Source of the DNA: JALHST01 sp963798435 | GTDB taxonomy: Bacteria > Bacteroidota > Bacteroidia > Flavobacteriales > Flavobacteriaceae | Length of the DNA stretch: 64,000 nt | NCBI GenBank assembly: GCA_963798435.1 | Contig: CAWCTF010000006.1 | Location: 620,001-684,000 of the forward strand | Reading direction: 5' to 3' | Made by a program: the position numbers and the translations under genes | Shown: positions 1 to 8,646 of the stretch, piece by piece | How positions within the stretch are numbered: the first letter of the stretch is position 1 | Layout of the letters: each line of letters begins with the position of its first letter | The notes under the pieces: generated by a model | Seen by the model: the letters and a program-made list of their open reading frames with translations, nothing else | The model's database searches: none | What the model was told of the DNA's origin: nothing

Positions 1-847
1 CGCCGCATCATTCATATCAAAAAGCCGAAATGTTTCTTTATCACCTTTGTACAAAGGATTTTCCTGCATATCGCCTTGAGATTTATAGGCTGCAATTACC
101 CATTGCGCAATCACTTTATAAGAAACCTGTTTGCCATGCGCCCCAAAACGAGTGGCTACATCCAGGTAAAATGACGGCGCGTTTTTTTTCATGGTCGTTT
201 CCGGAAAGCCTTCTAGCATGGTAAAGGTTTCAGGCGTTTCATCTTTATAGGTGCTCCCTGCAATAATGATTGGCCGCGTTGCCCCTTTGGTTCGCTGTAG
301 TGCACGCAATGCCAGTATAATGGCGGTTTTATGATGGCCATGTTGCCCTTCAAAAGGAAACATGGTAATTACGAAATCGTATTGCTGCGCACTAAGAATC
401 TGATCAAGTTTTTTTTCAATGAAGGGAACATCCCAGTTTTTACCGGTCACATAAGGTATCGGGTCTAGGTTGTAATAATCATCACGTTGTTCAAAGAAGA
501 AGTAGTTTCTAATTCCCATAATGTCACCTGCTTCCATCACCTCCTTTTTCCGAATCCGTGGTAACTCGGCCCGTCCGACAGTTGAATCAGTTAATTTATA
601 CCCATAATAGACGGCACCGAGTTCTGATCCGTTAAATCCTCCTTGGCCATCGGTTAGCAGTGCAAGGTCAACGGTTCCGTTTAGGTCGTGGGTTATTTTA
701 TATAATAGTATCGGAAAACTTGTTTCATCATCGGGATGTGCATTTACTACCAATACCCTTGGGCCAGTTTGGCCGACTACAAGTGCAGAAAAAAAAGAAT
801 ATATACACACTAATACGAATTAAACGCTTTACGGATTGGCTTTTCAT
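1..847 (-). CDS. PIG-L (LmbE-like) deacetylase, secreted, cut by window edge and frameshifted near its N-terminus
   Basis: Zinc-dependent N-acetyl-sugar deacetylase family. The minus strand is open from about 800 down to base 1 and contains VLVVNAHPDDET, the family's AHPDDE zinc motif, followed by LLTDGQGGFNGSE and, further on, FPFEGQHGHHKTA, whose histidines fit the second metal-binding region. The C-terminus lies outside the window. The natural start is the ATG at 847, which gives a basic N-terminus and a hydrophobic stretch ending in ALVVGQ. However, the run of eight A at 789-796 shifts this start out of frame with the catalytic domain; with seven A the signal peptide joins the domain perfectly. 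An in-frame GTG at about 809 is a weaker alternative. The indel may be a sequencing error or slippage. The family call is secure; substrate is unknown. Confidence 0.85.
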
Positions 848-1170
848 ATGGAGCTTGATTTTTAGGTTGCTTTAGAATTTAATATTTAGGCAGGCAGTAA
901 ATGAATGTGTAAACTTCGTTGTTTAAAAATAGAACGAAAAAACCATATCTCAATGTCCCAAAAGAGATCCGTTTGTGCTACCATCTGCAATTTTGTAAAA
1001 TGTAAAATTATATTGCAAAATAGTGTAACAATGAACTTTGCAGTTGCGCACAGAATCTAGGTTTAAGGTCTTTGAAATTAACCCATGTCTTAGCGGTATT
1101 AACACGATAACCTGCCATTTTCCTGTACAAAACAAAAGAATATAATAGTATTACGTTTGTTAAACAGTTG

Positions 1171-1209
1171 TTAAACTATCATTGTTTAATAGTAATACTA
1201 CTATATTTG
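1171..1209 (+). promoter_or_regulatory. Promoter with operator-like inverted repeat upstream of the tetR-export operon
   Basis: TATATTTG at 1202-1209 matches the Bacteroidota -7 element TAnnTTTG, and a TTG at 1182-1184 sits 17 bases upstream as a -33 element. TTAAAC at 1171-1176 and GTTTAA at 1184-1189 form an inverted repeat with a 7-base gap over the -33 position, and another TTAAAC-like copy lies at about 1160. Autoregulation by the TetR protein encoded just downstream is an inference. The rest of 848-1234 holds no convincing gene. Confidence 0.5.
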
Positions 1210-1234
1210 CGATTTTATATTTTAAATAGAAAAC

Positions 1235-1921
1235 ATGGAACGCCTTTTACAATCGGTTAAAATTGGGATTAACGAGAAAATTTATGTTAAGGACCCTGAG
1301 ACTTCAGATCTGGGAAAACGTATTATCGAAGAAAGTATTCTGATGATAGATGCTATTGGTTTCGAGAACTTTACCTTTAAGAAATTGGGCCTTAAGATTG
1401 GAAGCAACGAGAGCTCAATATATCGCTATTTTGATAATAAACATAAACTGTTATTATATCTAGCGTCCTGGTATTGGGGTTGGCTAGAATATCAGTTGGT
1501 CTTTTCCACCAACAGCATCGCCGATGCGACCGATAAATTAAAAAAAGCCATAGAAATCGTAACCAAACCCGTAGAAGAAGATTCTTCTTTTTCACATATC
1601 AACGAGGTACTCTTGAACAAGATTGTAATCAATGAATATTCCAAATCATACCTGACCAAAGAGGTTGATACAGAGAACAAAGAGGGTTATTTCGTAATTT
1701 ATAAAAGATTGGTCAATCGTTTAAGTACAATGATCAAGGCAGTTGATGTCAAATACGAGTATTCTTCAAGTTTGGCAAGCACTATTCTCGAAGGTTCGCT
1801 TCATCAATATTTTCTAAAAGATCATTTTGCCTCATTGACCGATTTCCGGGAGCGTGGGGATGCTGCAAAGTATTTTACACAATTGGTCTTTAATTCCCTA
1901 AACAAAAAAGCGCATGGCTAA
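1235..1921 (+). CDS. TetR/AcrR family transcriptional regulator
   Basis: A 228-residue one-component regulator. Residues 25-75 form the TetR helix-turn-helix, including FKKLGLKIGSNESSIYRYF with the family's typical SxxSIYRYF recognition helix, followed by FDNKHKLL. The remainder is a long helical ligand-binding domain that I cannot assign to a ligand. Its stop overlaps the start of the ABC gene by 8 bases, so it is the first gene of an operon with a full ABC-HlyD-TolC export system. The likely job is drug- or metabolite-responsive control of that exporter. A TTAAAC/GTTTAA inverted repeat over the promoter is a candidate operator. Confidence 0.88.
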   Translation: MERLLQSVKIGINEKIYVKDPETSDLGKRIIEESILMIDAIGFENFTFKKLGLKIGSNESSIYRYFDNKHKLLLYLASWYWGWLEYQLVFSTNSIADATDKLKKAIEIVTKPVEEDSSFSHINEVLLNKIVINEYSKSYLTKEVDTENKEGYFVIYKRLVNRLSTMIKAVDVKYEYSSSLASTILEGSLHQYFLKDHFASLTDFRERGDAAKYFTQLVFNSLNKKAHG

Positions 1922-3578
1922 AAACGTGCTGACCGCCTGGCAGCGTTTAATTGGTTTGTTGAAACTCGATAAAAGAGATGTTATTCAGACTTTTTACTAT
2001 GCGATATTCGCCGGTCTCGTAAATCTTTCTCTTCCCTTGGGTATACAGGCAATCATAAATTTGATACAAGGGGCACAGATTAGTACTTCTTGGATTATTC
2101 TCGTTCTCTTGGTGACGGGTGGTGTTGCCTTCGGGGGTCTGTTGCAACTTATGCAGATACGCATTATCGAGAATTTGCAGCAAAAGATCTTTACACGGGC
2201 ATCTTTTGAGTTTACCTATCGATTTCCGAAAATAAAGATGAGCGAGTTGCGTGATTATTATCCACCAGAATTAGCGAACCGGTTTTTTGACACCCTAAAT
2301 GTTCAGAAGAGTCTGGCAAAGATTCTAATCGATTTTCCCGCCGCTCTTTTGCAGATAATCTTCGGATTGTTACTGTTATCTTTCTATCACCCCTTCTTTA
2401 TCATCTATGGTATTCTCCTGTTGCTGCTTATATACATAGTCTTTAAGTTTACGGTGCAGAAAGGAATGGATACCAGTCTCGAAGAATCAAAGCAGAAATA
2501 TAAAGTAGCCCATTGGATACAAGAAGTAGCCCGTTCACTTGTGAGTTTTAAACTTTCAGGGAAGACCCGTCTGGCCGTAACTAAAAATGACTTCTTAGTG
2601 GCCGATTATTTGGCCGCAAGAGAAAGCCATTTCCGTATTCTGGTCATTCAATTTGTACAAATGATCGGCTTTAAGGTTTTGGTTACGGCGGGTTTGTTGT
2701 TGATAGGCGGGTTGTTGGTCTTAAACCAAGAAATGAATATCGGTCAGTTTGTTGCAGCCGAAATAATAATACTGCTGGTCATCAGTTCGGTTGAAAAACT
2801 GATTCGTGGATTGGAAACTTTTTATGACTTGCTGACCTCCCTTGAAAAACTGGGTCAAGTAGTAGATAAACAATTAGAAGATCAAGACGGGGAAACACCA
2901 TTTAATGCGCAGGAGGATTTAACTGTGGAGCTTGACAATGTTTCCTTCATGGTAAAGGGAAAAGAGAAAATACTTGAGGATATTTCGTTGAAAATTTTAC
3001 CGAAAAGTACCCAATTGATAGTGGGGTCAAACGGTTCTGGAAAATCTACGCTGTTACGTTTAATCGCTGGCATTTTAGAGCCGAGCGAAGGCAGTATTTA
3101 TGTAAACGATGTTTCACTACGGGGGATTAACGCCAATCACTACCGTTCATTTTTAGGGCAATCATTGACCGAGGAAACCCCCTTTGAAGGTACTATTTTG
3201 GAGAACATCACTTTTGGCGATACCTCCATTTCTCAAAAAGATTTGCATTGGGCCTTAGAAAGTACGGGATTATTGCAGTTCGTAAAGCAACAAACCAAAG
3301 GCTTGAACACCATACTTTATCCTGAAGGACAACAAATTCCTTATACCATAGCTAAAAAAATCGTTTTGGCACGTAGTATCATCAGAAAACCTAAGTTATT
3401 GATACTTAAAGACCCCCTTAATCAATTTGACGAAATTGAAGCGCTACGCATCATGGAGTTTTTGACCAATAAAAAAAACCCATGGGCGCTTGTTGTGGTA
3501 AGTCAAGACCCAAAATGGTTGGGCCGTTGTGAAAAAATAATAACAATGGAAAACGGTAATATAGTTTCAATACACTAA
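1914..3578 (+). CDS. ABC transporter membrane-ATPase protein of a type I export system, with degenerate ATPase motifs
   Basis: A 554-residue half-transporter: an N-terminal membrane domain (residues about 20-310, several hydrophobic helices) followed by a nucleotide-binding domain (about 330-550). Walker A is intact (GSNGSGKST, near residue 372) and the Q-loop glutamine is present (LGQSLTEETPF). The LSGGQ signature cannot be found; its place reads EGQQIPYTIAKK. Walker B reads LLILKDPLNQFD, without the usual D-E pair, and the switch histidine is replaced (VVVSQDPKW). There is no N-terminal C39 peptidase domain. It is translationally coupled to the TetR gene upstream and followed 5 bases later by HlyD and then TolC. 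Inferred role: energising export through that tripartite channel. ATP hydrolysis may be weak or absent. Confidence 0.85.
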   Translation: MAKNVLTAWQRLIGLLKLDKRDVIQTFYYAIFAGLVNLSLPLGIQAIINLIQGAQISTSWIILVLLVTGGVAFGGLLQLMQIRIIENLQQKIFTRASFEFTYRFPKIKMSELRDYYPPELANRFFDTLNVQKSLAKILIDFPAALLQIIFGLLLLSFYHPFFIIYGILLLLLIYIVFKFTVQKGMDTSLEESKQKYKVAHWIQEVARSLVSFKLSGKTRLAVTKNDFLVADYLAARESHFRILVIQFVQMIGFKVLVTAGLLLIGGLLVLNQEMNIGQFVAAEIIILLVISSVEKLIRGLETFYDLLTSLEKLGQVVDKQLEDQDGETPFNAQEDLTVELDNVSFMVKGKEKILEDISLKILPKSTQLIVGSNGSGKSTLLRLIAGILEPSEGSIYVNDVSLRGINANHYRSFLGQSLTEETPFEGTILENITFGDTSISQKDLHWALESTGLLQFVKQQTKGLNTILYPEGQQIPYTIAKKIVLARSIIRKPKLLILKDPLNQFDEIEALRIMEFLTNKKNPWALVVVSQDPKWLGRCEKIITMENGNIVSIH

Positions 3579-3583
3579 AAGGC

Positions 3584-4933
3584 ATGCTAAATATTTCAAA
3601 CAATCCATTAAATAAGACAGTACACTTGACCGGGTTTAAGTCAACAGATAAGGTGTTCCACAAGCGGCATTATAAGCATTTCAATAGGTTCTTGATGGGG
3701 TCTGCGCTTTTTGGATTTATTTTCCTTTTTATGCCATGGACGCAGAACATTCGCGGTAAGGGCTTTTTGACCACTTTGAAACCAGACCAGCGCCCAAATA
3801 CCATACAATCGCCCATTCCCGGGCGAATCGAAAAATGGTACGTACAAGAGGGCGATTTTGTACAAAAAGGCGATACCATTCTATTTATTTCGGAGGTCAA
3901 GAACGCGTATTTCGACCCGAAATTGGTGGAACGTACCGGCCAACAGATTAAGGCCAAATCGATGTCTGTTGAATCGTATCAAGGCAAGGTAAAGGCTTTG
4001 AACAATCAAATCGCTGCCTTGGCCAATGAGCGTAAACTAAAGTTGGAACAGGCGAAGAACAAATTGATGCAGTCTAAATTAAAAGTGCAGAGCGACAGTA
4101 TTGATTTGGAAGCGGCCAAGACCAACATAGCCATTGCAGAAAGGCAGTACAATCGCACCGAACAGTTGGAGAAAGAAGGATTAAAAGCAGTTACTGATGT
4201 AGAAGATAAGCGTTTGAAATTGCAGGAAACGCAAGCGAAACTGATTTCTCAGGAAAACAAATTATTGACCGCTAAAAACGAAGTGCTCAATGCCGAAATG
4301 GAAATCAACCGTGTTCAGGCCGAGTACACCGATAAGATTTCAAAAGCGCAGAGCGATATGTACACTGCCCAATCGGGCCAATTCGATTCTGAAGCACAGG
4401 TCACCAAGCTCGAAAACGAATATACGAATTACGAGATGCGAAATGACATGTACTACATACGCGCCCCACAGAGTGGGTATATCAACAAGGCGCTGCAAGG
4501 GGGTATAGGTGAAACTTTTAAGGAGGGCGATCGATTGTTAGGCATTATGCCAGCGGAATATGATATGGCCGTTGAGACTTTTGTGAAACCCTTGGATCTG
4601 CCTTTGGTGCATATCGGAGAGAAAGTCCGTATTCAATTTGACGGTTGGCCGGCTATCGTTTTCTCAGGTTGGCCAAATGCTTCTTATGGCACCTATGGTG
4701 GCAAAGTGGTAGCAATTGAAACGTTTATAAGCGAGAACGGAAAGTACCGTGTGCTTTTGGCACCTGATCCCGATGAACAAGCATGGCCCCAGGATATTCG
4801 CGTCGGTTCGGGTGCGAATACGATCGCTTTGTTAGAGGATGTTCCTATTTGGTACGAGCTTTGGCGACAGTTGAATGGGTTCCCACCCAATTATTATCAA
4901 CCTGAAAAAGAGACTGCTCAACTCAAAAAGTGA
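3584..4933 (+). CDS. HlyD family periplasmic adaptor subunit
   Basis: Membrane-fusion protein of 449 residues linking the inner-membrane ABC protein to the outer-membrane channel. One transmembrane segment near residues 38-55 (FLMGSALFGFIFLFMPW) precedes a lipoyl/biotinyl-like half domain (SPIPGRIEKWYVQEGDFVQK, with GDTILFI following). Residues about 115-290 form a long coiled-coil hairpin rich in K, E, Q and A, and the second lipoyl half (IRAPQSGYINKA) is followed by a beta-barrel domain. Gene order and the short spacing place it in the tetR-ABC-hlyD-tolC operon. Its stop TGA overlaps the ATG of the TolC gene. Confidence 0.9.
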   Translation: MLNISNNPLNKTVHLTGFKSTDKVFHKRHYKHFNRFLMGSALFGFIFLFMPWTQNIRGKGFLTTLKPDQRPNTIQSPIPGRIEKWYVQEGDFVQKGDTILFISEVKNAYFDPKLVERTGQQIKAKSMSVESYQGKVKALNNQIAALANERKLKLEQAKNKLMQSKLKVQSDSIDLEAAKTNIAIAERQYNRTEQLEKEGLKAVTDVEDKRLKLQETQAKLISQENKLLTAKNEVLNAEMEINRVQAEYTDKISKAQSDMYTAQSGQFDSEAQVTKLENEYTNYEMRNDMYYIRAPQSGYINKALQGGIGETFKEGDRLLGIMPAEYDMAVETFVKPLDLPLVHIGEKVRIQFDGWPAIVFSGWPNASYGTYGGKVVAIETFISENGKYRVLLAPDPDEQAWPQDIRVGSGANTIALLEDVPIWYELWRQLNGFPPNYYQPEKETAQLKK

Positions 4934-6333
4934 TGTATAAATACTTCACATATCTACTTTTTTGGTTGGTTGCCGCTACGAATGCGCAAAAGCCTGATAC
5001 CCATATTCTCAATTTTAGGGAATATCTGGGCTATGTAAAGAAATATCATCCCATTGCAAAGCAAGCGGAGCTGAATGTTGATATTGGGCAGGCCAATTTG
5101 ATGCGCTCACGCGGTGGTTTTGACCCTAAAATTGAGGTAGATTATGACCGCAAGGAATTCAAGGGAACGGAATATTACGATCGTTTAAATGCCACGTTCA
5201 AGATACCGACCTGGTATGGAATCGAACTAAAGGGGAACTTCCAGCAGAACGATGGAGACTTCTTGAACCCCTCTGAAAGCTTGCCCACAAATGGATTATA
5301 TAGTGCGGGAGTCTCCATATCAGTAGGCCAAGGTTTGTGGATAAACGAGCGTATGGCAACTTTAAAGCGGGCAAAGCTTTTTAGGGAGCAATCCAAGGTG
5401 GAGCGTGATCTCTTAGTCAACCAGATTTTGTTTGAAGCTGCCTTGGCCTATTTCGATTGGTTACAGGCATATCAAGATGGTCAAATCTTCAATGACTTTT
5501 TGACCAATGCCCAAGTTCGGTTTAAAGGGGTTAAAACCAGTGCTTTGGCAGGAGAAGTTGCGGCAATAGATACAGTAGAGGCCAAGATTGCAGTGCAAGA
5601 CCGGGCGTTGAATCTAGAACAAGCCAAAGCACGTTTGATGAACAAATCATTGGAATTATCAAATTTTCTATGGATGAACGATAATGTGCCGGTAGAGTTG
5701 CAGCCCGATATCATACCGGATATCAATTTGGAGAGGGATATTGATACAGCCCTGGAAATTCTTGGGAAACCCTTGGATAGTTTTACCATTGCAAACCATC
5801 CAAAGTTGCGGTCATTGGGTTATAAAATTGACGGTCTCTCGGTTGAAAAAAATCTGAAAGCAAATAAACTGTTGCCCAAAATCGATTTGGAATACAATTT
5901 TTTGACCCAAACCCCAGAACTCATCAACTCCTTTGAAACCCACGATTACAAGGGTGGTCTCACATTTCGCTTGCCCCTATTTTTAAGGAAAGAGCGCGGA
6001 GATTTAAAATTAGCCAAACTCAAGTTGCAAGATGCTGTGTTTGAACTTGACAATGCCGAAATACAACTTAGGAACAAGATAGTCGCCATTTATCGAGAAT
6101 TGGAATCGTTCGCGACACAGAACCGTTTAATCAATGAAATTGTAAGCAATTATATTACTTTGGTGGCAGCCGAGGAGCGCAAGTTCAGTTTTGGCGAGAG
6201 TTCATTATTCCTTATTAATTCTCGCGAAATAAAGCTCATCGAGGCTTCATTGAAGCGGAATGAGCTACAAAATAAATTCTTTACGACAAAAGGCAAGTTG
6301 TTCAACAGTTTAGCATTGAACCCTGAAGATTGA
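4933..6333 (+). CDS. TolC family outer-membrane channel protein
   Basis: A 466-residue outer-membrane efflux protein, last gene of the export operon. The N-terminus has a cleavable signal ending near TNAQK. The body is dominated by long amphipathic helices with the internal duplication typical of TolC (two helical halves around residues 150-220 and 330-460). I place the start at the ATG at 4933, which overlaps the HlyD stop as TGATG; a GTG one codon earlier (4930) is possible but less likely. Together the three proteins would span both membranes and move a substrate in one step. No substrate gene is visible beside them. Confidence 0.88.
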   Translation: MYKYFTYLLFWLVAATNAQKPDTHILNFREYLGYVKKYHPIAKQAELNVDIGQANLMRSRGGFDPKIEVDYDRKEFKGTEYYDRLNATFKIPTWYGIELKGNFQQNDGDFLNPSESLPTNGLYSAGVSISVGQGLWINERMATLKRAKLFREQSKVERDLLVNQILFEAALAYFDWLQAYQDGQIFNDFLTNAQVRFKGVKTSALAGEVAAIDTVEAKIAVQDRALNLEQAKARLMNKSLELSNFLWMNDNVPVELQPDIIPDINLERDIDTALEILGKPLDSFTIANHPKLRSLGYKIDGLSVEKNLKANKLLPKIDLEYNFLTQTPELINSFETHDYKGGLTFRLPLFLRKERGDLKLAKLKLQDAVFELDNAEIQLRNKIVAIYRELESFATQNRLINEIVSNYITLVAAEERKFSFGESSLFLINSREIKLIEASLKRNELQNKFFTTKGKLFNSLALNPED

Positions 6334-6493
6334 TATCAAAGTGAAAATCAATCTCTGGGGGCAATCCCACAAAGTTGGCCTGCTCATTTTAACTGACCGA
6401 TAATTTCTTTGATTTCAGATTTCTAAGCGACCTAGCATAGCCATTTTTTGGGGATTCAGCTTGCGGCGTTTTGTGGTGTTGTTGAAAATTGAT

Positions 6494-6523
6494 AACCCTG
6501 ATAAGAAATAGATTATCAGGGTT
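6494..6523. terminator. Hairpin terminator, start of dispersed-repeat copy R1
   Basis: AACCCTGATAA (6494-6504) pairs perfectly with TTATCAGGGTT (6513-6523) across 8 bases and is followed by TTTTAAAA. It lies about 160 bases after the TolC stop. The same hairpin, with a different loop, precedes the repeat core again at about 25,376-25,405, so it belongs to the repeat unit as well as being a plausible terminator. Confidence 0.6.
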
Positions 6524-6534
6524 TTAAAACATTT

Positions 6535-6860
6535 AGTCGGGCCTGCCTGACGGAGATCATTTTCAATAATCGAAGTCAGGGTGGCAGCGTTAGAATCCCC
6601 ACTTCAGACCCTTTGAAAATCAATATGTTATCTCAATATTTTCAATATAGGACGCCTATTAGGACACGTATCATGGTGTGGTGGTGCTTTCGCATTATAA
6701 ATATTGAAAAGGTTGGTCAAAACGTTGTAAATCGATTCAAAATTAGTTTTAATAAGAAATCAGCTTTAACAAATAGCTACCTCCATTTTTTGGAAGTATG
6801 CTTTAGAAGGCAAAAAATGTAATAAATAAAGCATTTCACACAGTTTCAAAAATGGTTCGT
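6535..6860. repeat. Dispersed repeat copy R1 (53-bp core plus recombinase-start remnant)
   Basis: The 53-base core at 6535-6587 recurs identically at 25,416-25,468 and with one mismatch at 15,587-15,639. It can fold, because CTGCCTGAC near its start is answered by GTCAGGGTGGCAG at its end. It is followed by a stretch shared with 25,620-25,760: CCTTTGAAAATCAATATG, then the doubled motif TAGGACGCC/TAGGACACG, and GGTGCTTTCG. Read on the minus strand this last part matches the beginning of the recombinase remnant at 9759-10,510. A final shared stretch (about 6790-6860) resembles 15,985-16,065. The 6334-7307 gap holds no other gene that I can support. Confidence 0.7.
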
Positions 6861-7307
6861 TTTATGGACCACACGAATGAAATCCGATTTTCGAGCAGGG
6901 AACAACAAAATTGAAATTTCAGGCGGTCAGTCTTTGTAATTAAAACTTCGAATACATCTCAAGTCGATTTTAGGAGCGTCTAAAATCGACTTTTTTTCCA
7001 TAAAATATGGAGATTAAATACTTGTTCGGACTTTAAAATCAAATAGGGGCATGGGATAATTTAGAGATTGGGGTACCTAAGTAATTGATTGCGCTTTAAT
7101 TATTGCTGGGCCGAAAAGCCACTTGCCTTTAGTTGTTCAAAAATTGCGTGGTTTTTTGGATAGATGCATCATCATTAATATCAATAGGACCAAATTTCAT
7201 GATTATTGTTGTCTTTAAGACATTTTTTAATCCTCCTTCCAACCTTTTTCCACCCAATTATTTTTGTGCCTTAGCAATTAATCCTTGAGCTTTGTTAAAA
7301 AAATAAA

Positions 7308-7694
7308 ATGAAAAATCTAACAGTCATTATTATGATTCTGCTTTCAAGCGTTTATGTTCACTCTCAAAAAGGGCTTGAAATGGAATTTCAATTAAATGAC
7401 AGCACATTTATTAAGACAATTCCATTGACAATTCTAAAAGGAACGACGCGAATTAATTGCAGGGCTAGTGGGAAAATCTCTCTTGGTGAAATATATTTTA
7501 GGATATTGGATCCGGAAGGTAAGGAAGAAGGTGGTCTAGGATTAATGGCGGATATGACGGATGATATTAAAAATAATATTGCCGACGGAATTATGACAGA
7601 CAGTTTTAATAAACCTTATCCGGGGAAATGGACCATTGTATTAAAGTCAGAGCATGCATCAGGAATATTTAACTTCACAATACAGTTAGAATGA
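7308..7694 (+). CDS. Secreted protein of unknown function
   Basis: A 128-residue protein with a clear signal peptide (KNLTVIIMILLSSVYVHSQ). The mature part is beta-rich and ends in WTIVLKSEHASGIFNFTIQL, resembling a small beta-sandwich. I recognise no family. It overlaps the LuxR-type regulator by 4 bases (ATGA), so the two are translationally coupled, and the TlpA thioredoxin follows. TATTTTTG at 7259-7266 fits a TAnnTTTG promoter element for the operon. A role as partner or ligand-binding subunit of the membrane regulator is inferred from position only. Confidence 0.7.
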   Translation: MKNLTVIIMILLSSVYVHSQKGLEMEFQLNDSTFIKTIPLTILKGTTRINCRASGKISLGEIYFRILDPEGKEEGGLGLMADMTDDIKNNIADGIMTDSFNKPYPGKWTIVLKSEHASGIFNFTIQLE

Positions 7695-8641
7695 ATACGA
7701 AGTCGGTATTGAGATTTTTATATGCTCTTATTTTCGGGTATTCAATTGCAGGCAGTGCGCAGAATGGTCGCATATCAGGAACCATATTCTTGGATTCAAC
7801 GTGGGCGCGAAATCTATATGTAAGTCGTATTCCTGATTTTAACCAAATGTATACCGCTTCAAGTAAATTTATTGTGGCCAAAGGAAGTTTGGATTCCCTT
7901 GGCAATTTTGATTTTAATTTTCCAACGGAAAATTCGGAAGGCCTTTACCGTATGCACATTGTCAAAAATGATGATCCGGTTTCTATGTTAATTATTGGTG
8001 GTAAAGAACAAAATCATGCCTTCTTCATTGCGAAAAAATTTGACCACATTGAAATAAATCAACAGCAAAATCGACGTCCTATTAGTCAACAATCAATTTT
8101 TGGAAGTCATTCAAATTCTGAAATGAAAATTCTTTTTCAACTATTGGCCAATGATAACGTGGAACGGGATTCATTAAAAAGGAGCCTATTGACTCAAGCT
8201 GAAAATGCATCTTCTGAAATTGTTAAATTATTCGCAATACACAATCTTTTCGGGATAAGTAGACAACAAAAAGCGCAAGTGGAAAAATTGCTTGCAAATA
8301 TTGATGCCGATAATCCCTATGGAGTAAGGTTACAACAAGTATACTTAATTTCTAAACGCGGGTTATTCCCAGTAATGTTATTGCTGCTATTTCTAGGTTC
8401 CTTTATCCTTGTCTATCGTGTTTTTATAAAAAGAAGAAATCGTAAAATCAAGATGTCCCTGAGTCAGCGTGAAACAACTATTGCAGAACTAATTTTAAAT
8501 AATAAAACAAACAAAGAGATAGCAGGACAGCTTAAAATTGAAATAAGTACAGTCAAAACCCATATCAACAATATATTCGAAAAACTTAAAATTAGCAAGC
8601 GAAAAGAATTGAAGAAATACAGCGATATTTTTAAAACCTGA
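7691..8641 (+). CDS. Membrane-anchored LuxR-type transcriptional regulator with periplasmic sensor domain
   Basis: A 316-residue protein: signal peptide (cut near GSAQN), an extracytoplasmic domain of about 200 residues, one transmembrane helix at about 228-248 (FPVMLLLLFLGSFILVYRVF), a basic stop-transfer stretch (KRRNRK) and a C-terminal LuxR helix-turn-helix (LSQRETTIAELILNN, then IEISTVKTHINNIFEKLKI). The first part of the periplasmic domain (ISGTIFLDSTWARNLYVSR, later GSLDSLGNFDFNF) resembles the DUF4369 domain at the N-terminus of the TlpA protein encoded next. It lacks any kinase or receiver domain, so it would signal directly across the membrane. It is coupled by ATGA overlap to the secreted protein upstream and sits 5 bases before tlpA. 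The stimulus is unknown; a periplasmic redox or envelope cue is an inference. Confidence 0.8.
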   Translation: MNTKSVLRFLYALIFGYSIAGSAQNGRISGTIFLDSTWARNLYVSRIPDFNQMYTASSKFIVAKGSLDSLGNFDFNFPTENSEGLYRMHIVKNDDPVSMLIIGGKEQNHAFFIAKKFDHIEINQQQNRRPISQQSIFGSHSNSEMKILFQLLANDNVERDSLKRSLLTQAENASSEIVKLFAIHNLFGISRQQKAQVEKLLANIDADNPYGVRLQQVYLISKRGLFPVMLLLLFLGSFILVYRVFIKRRNRKIKMSLSQRETTIAELILNNKTNKEIAGQLKIEISTVKTHINNIFEKLKISKRKELKKYSDIFKT

Positions 8642-8646
8642 AAAAC

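Noticed and set aside
6535..6600. Repeat core read as an integron attC site (GTTAGAA beside a palindrome)
   Set aside because: No matching inverse core (RYYYAAC) on the other side and no integron integrase; the resemblance is too weak.
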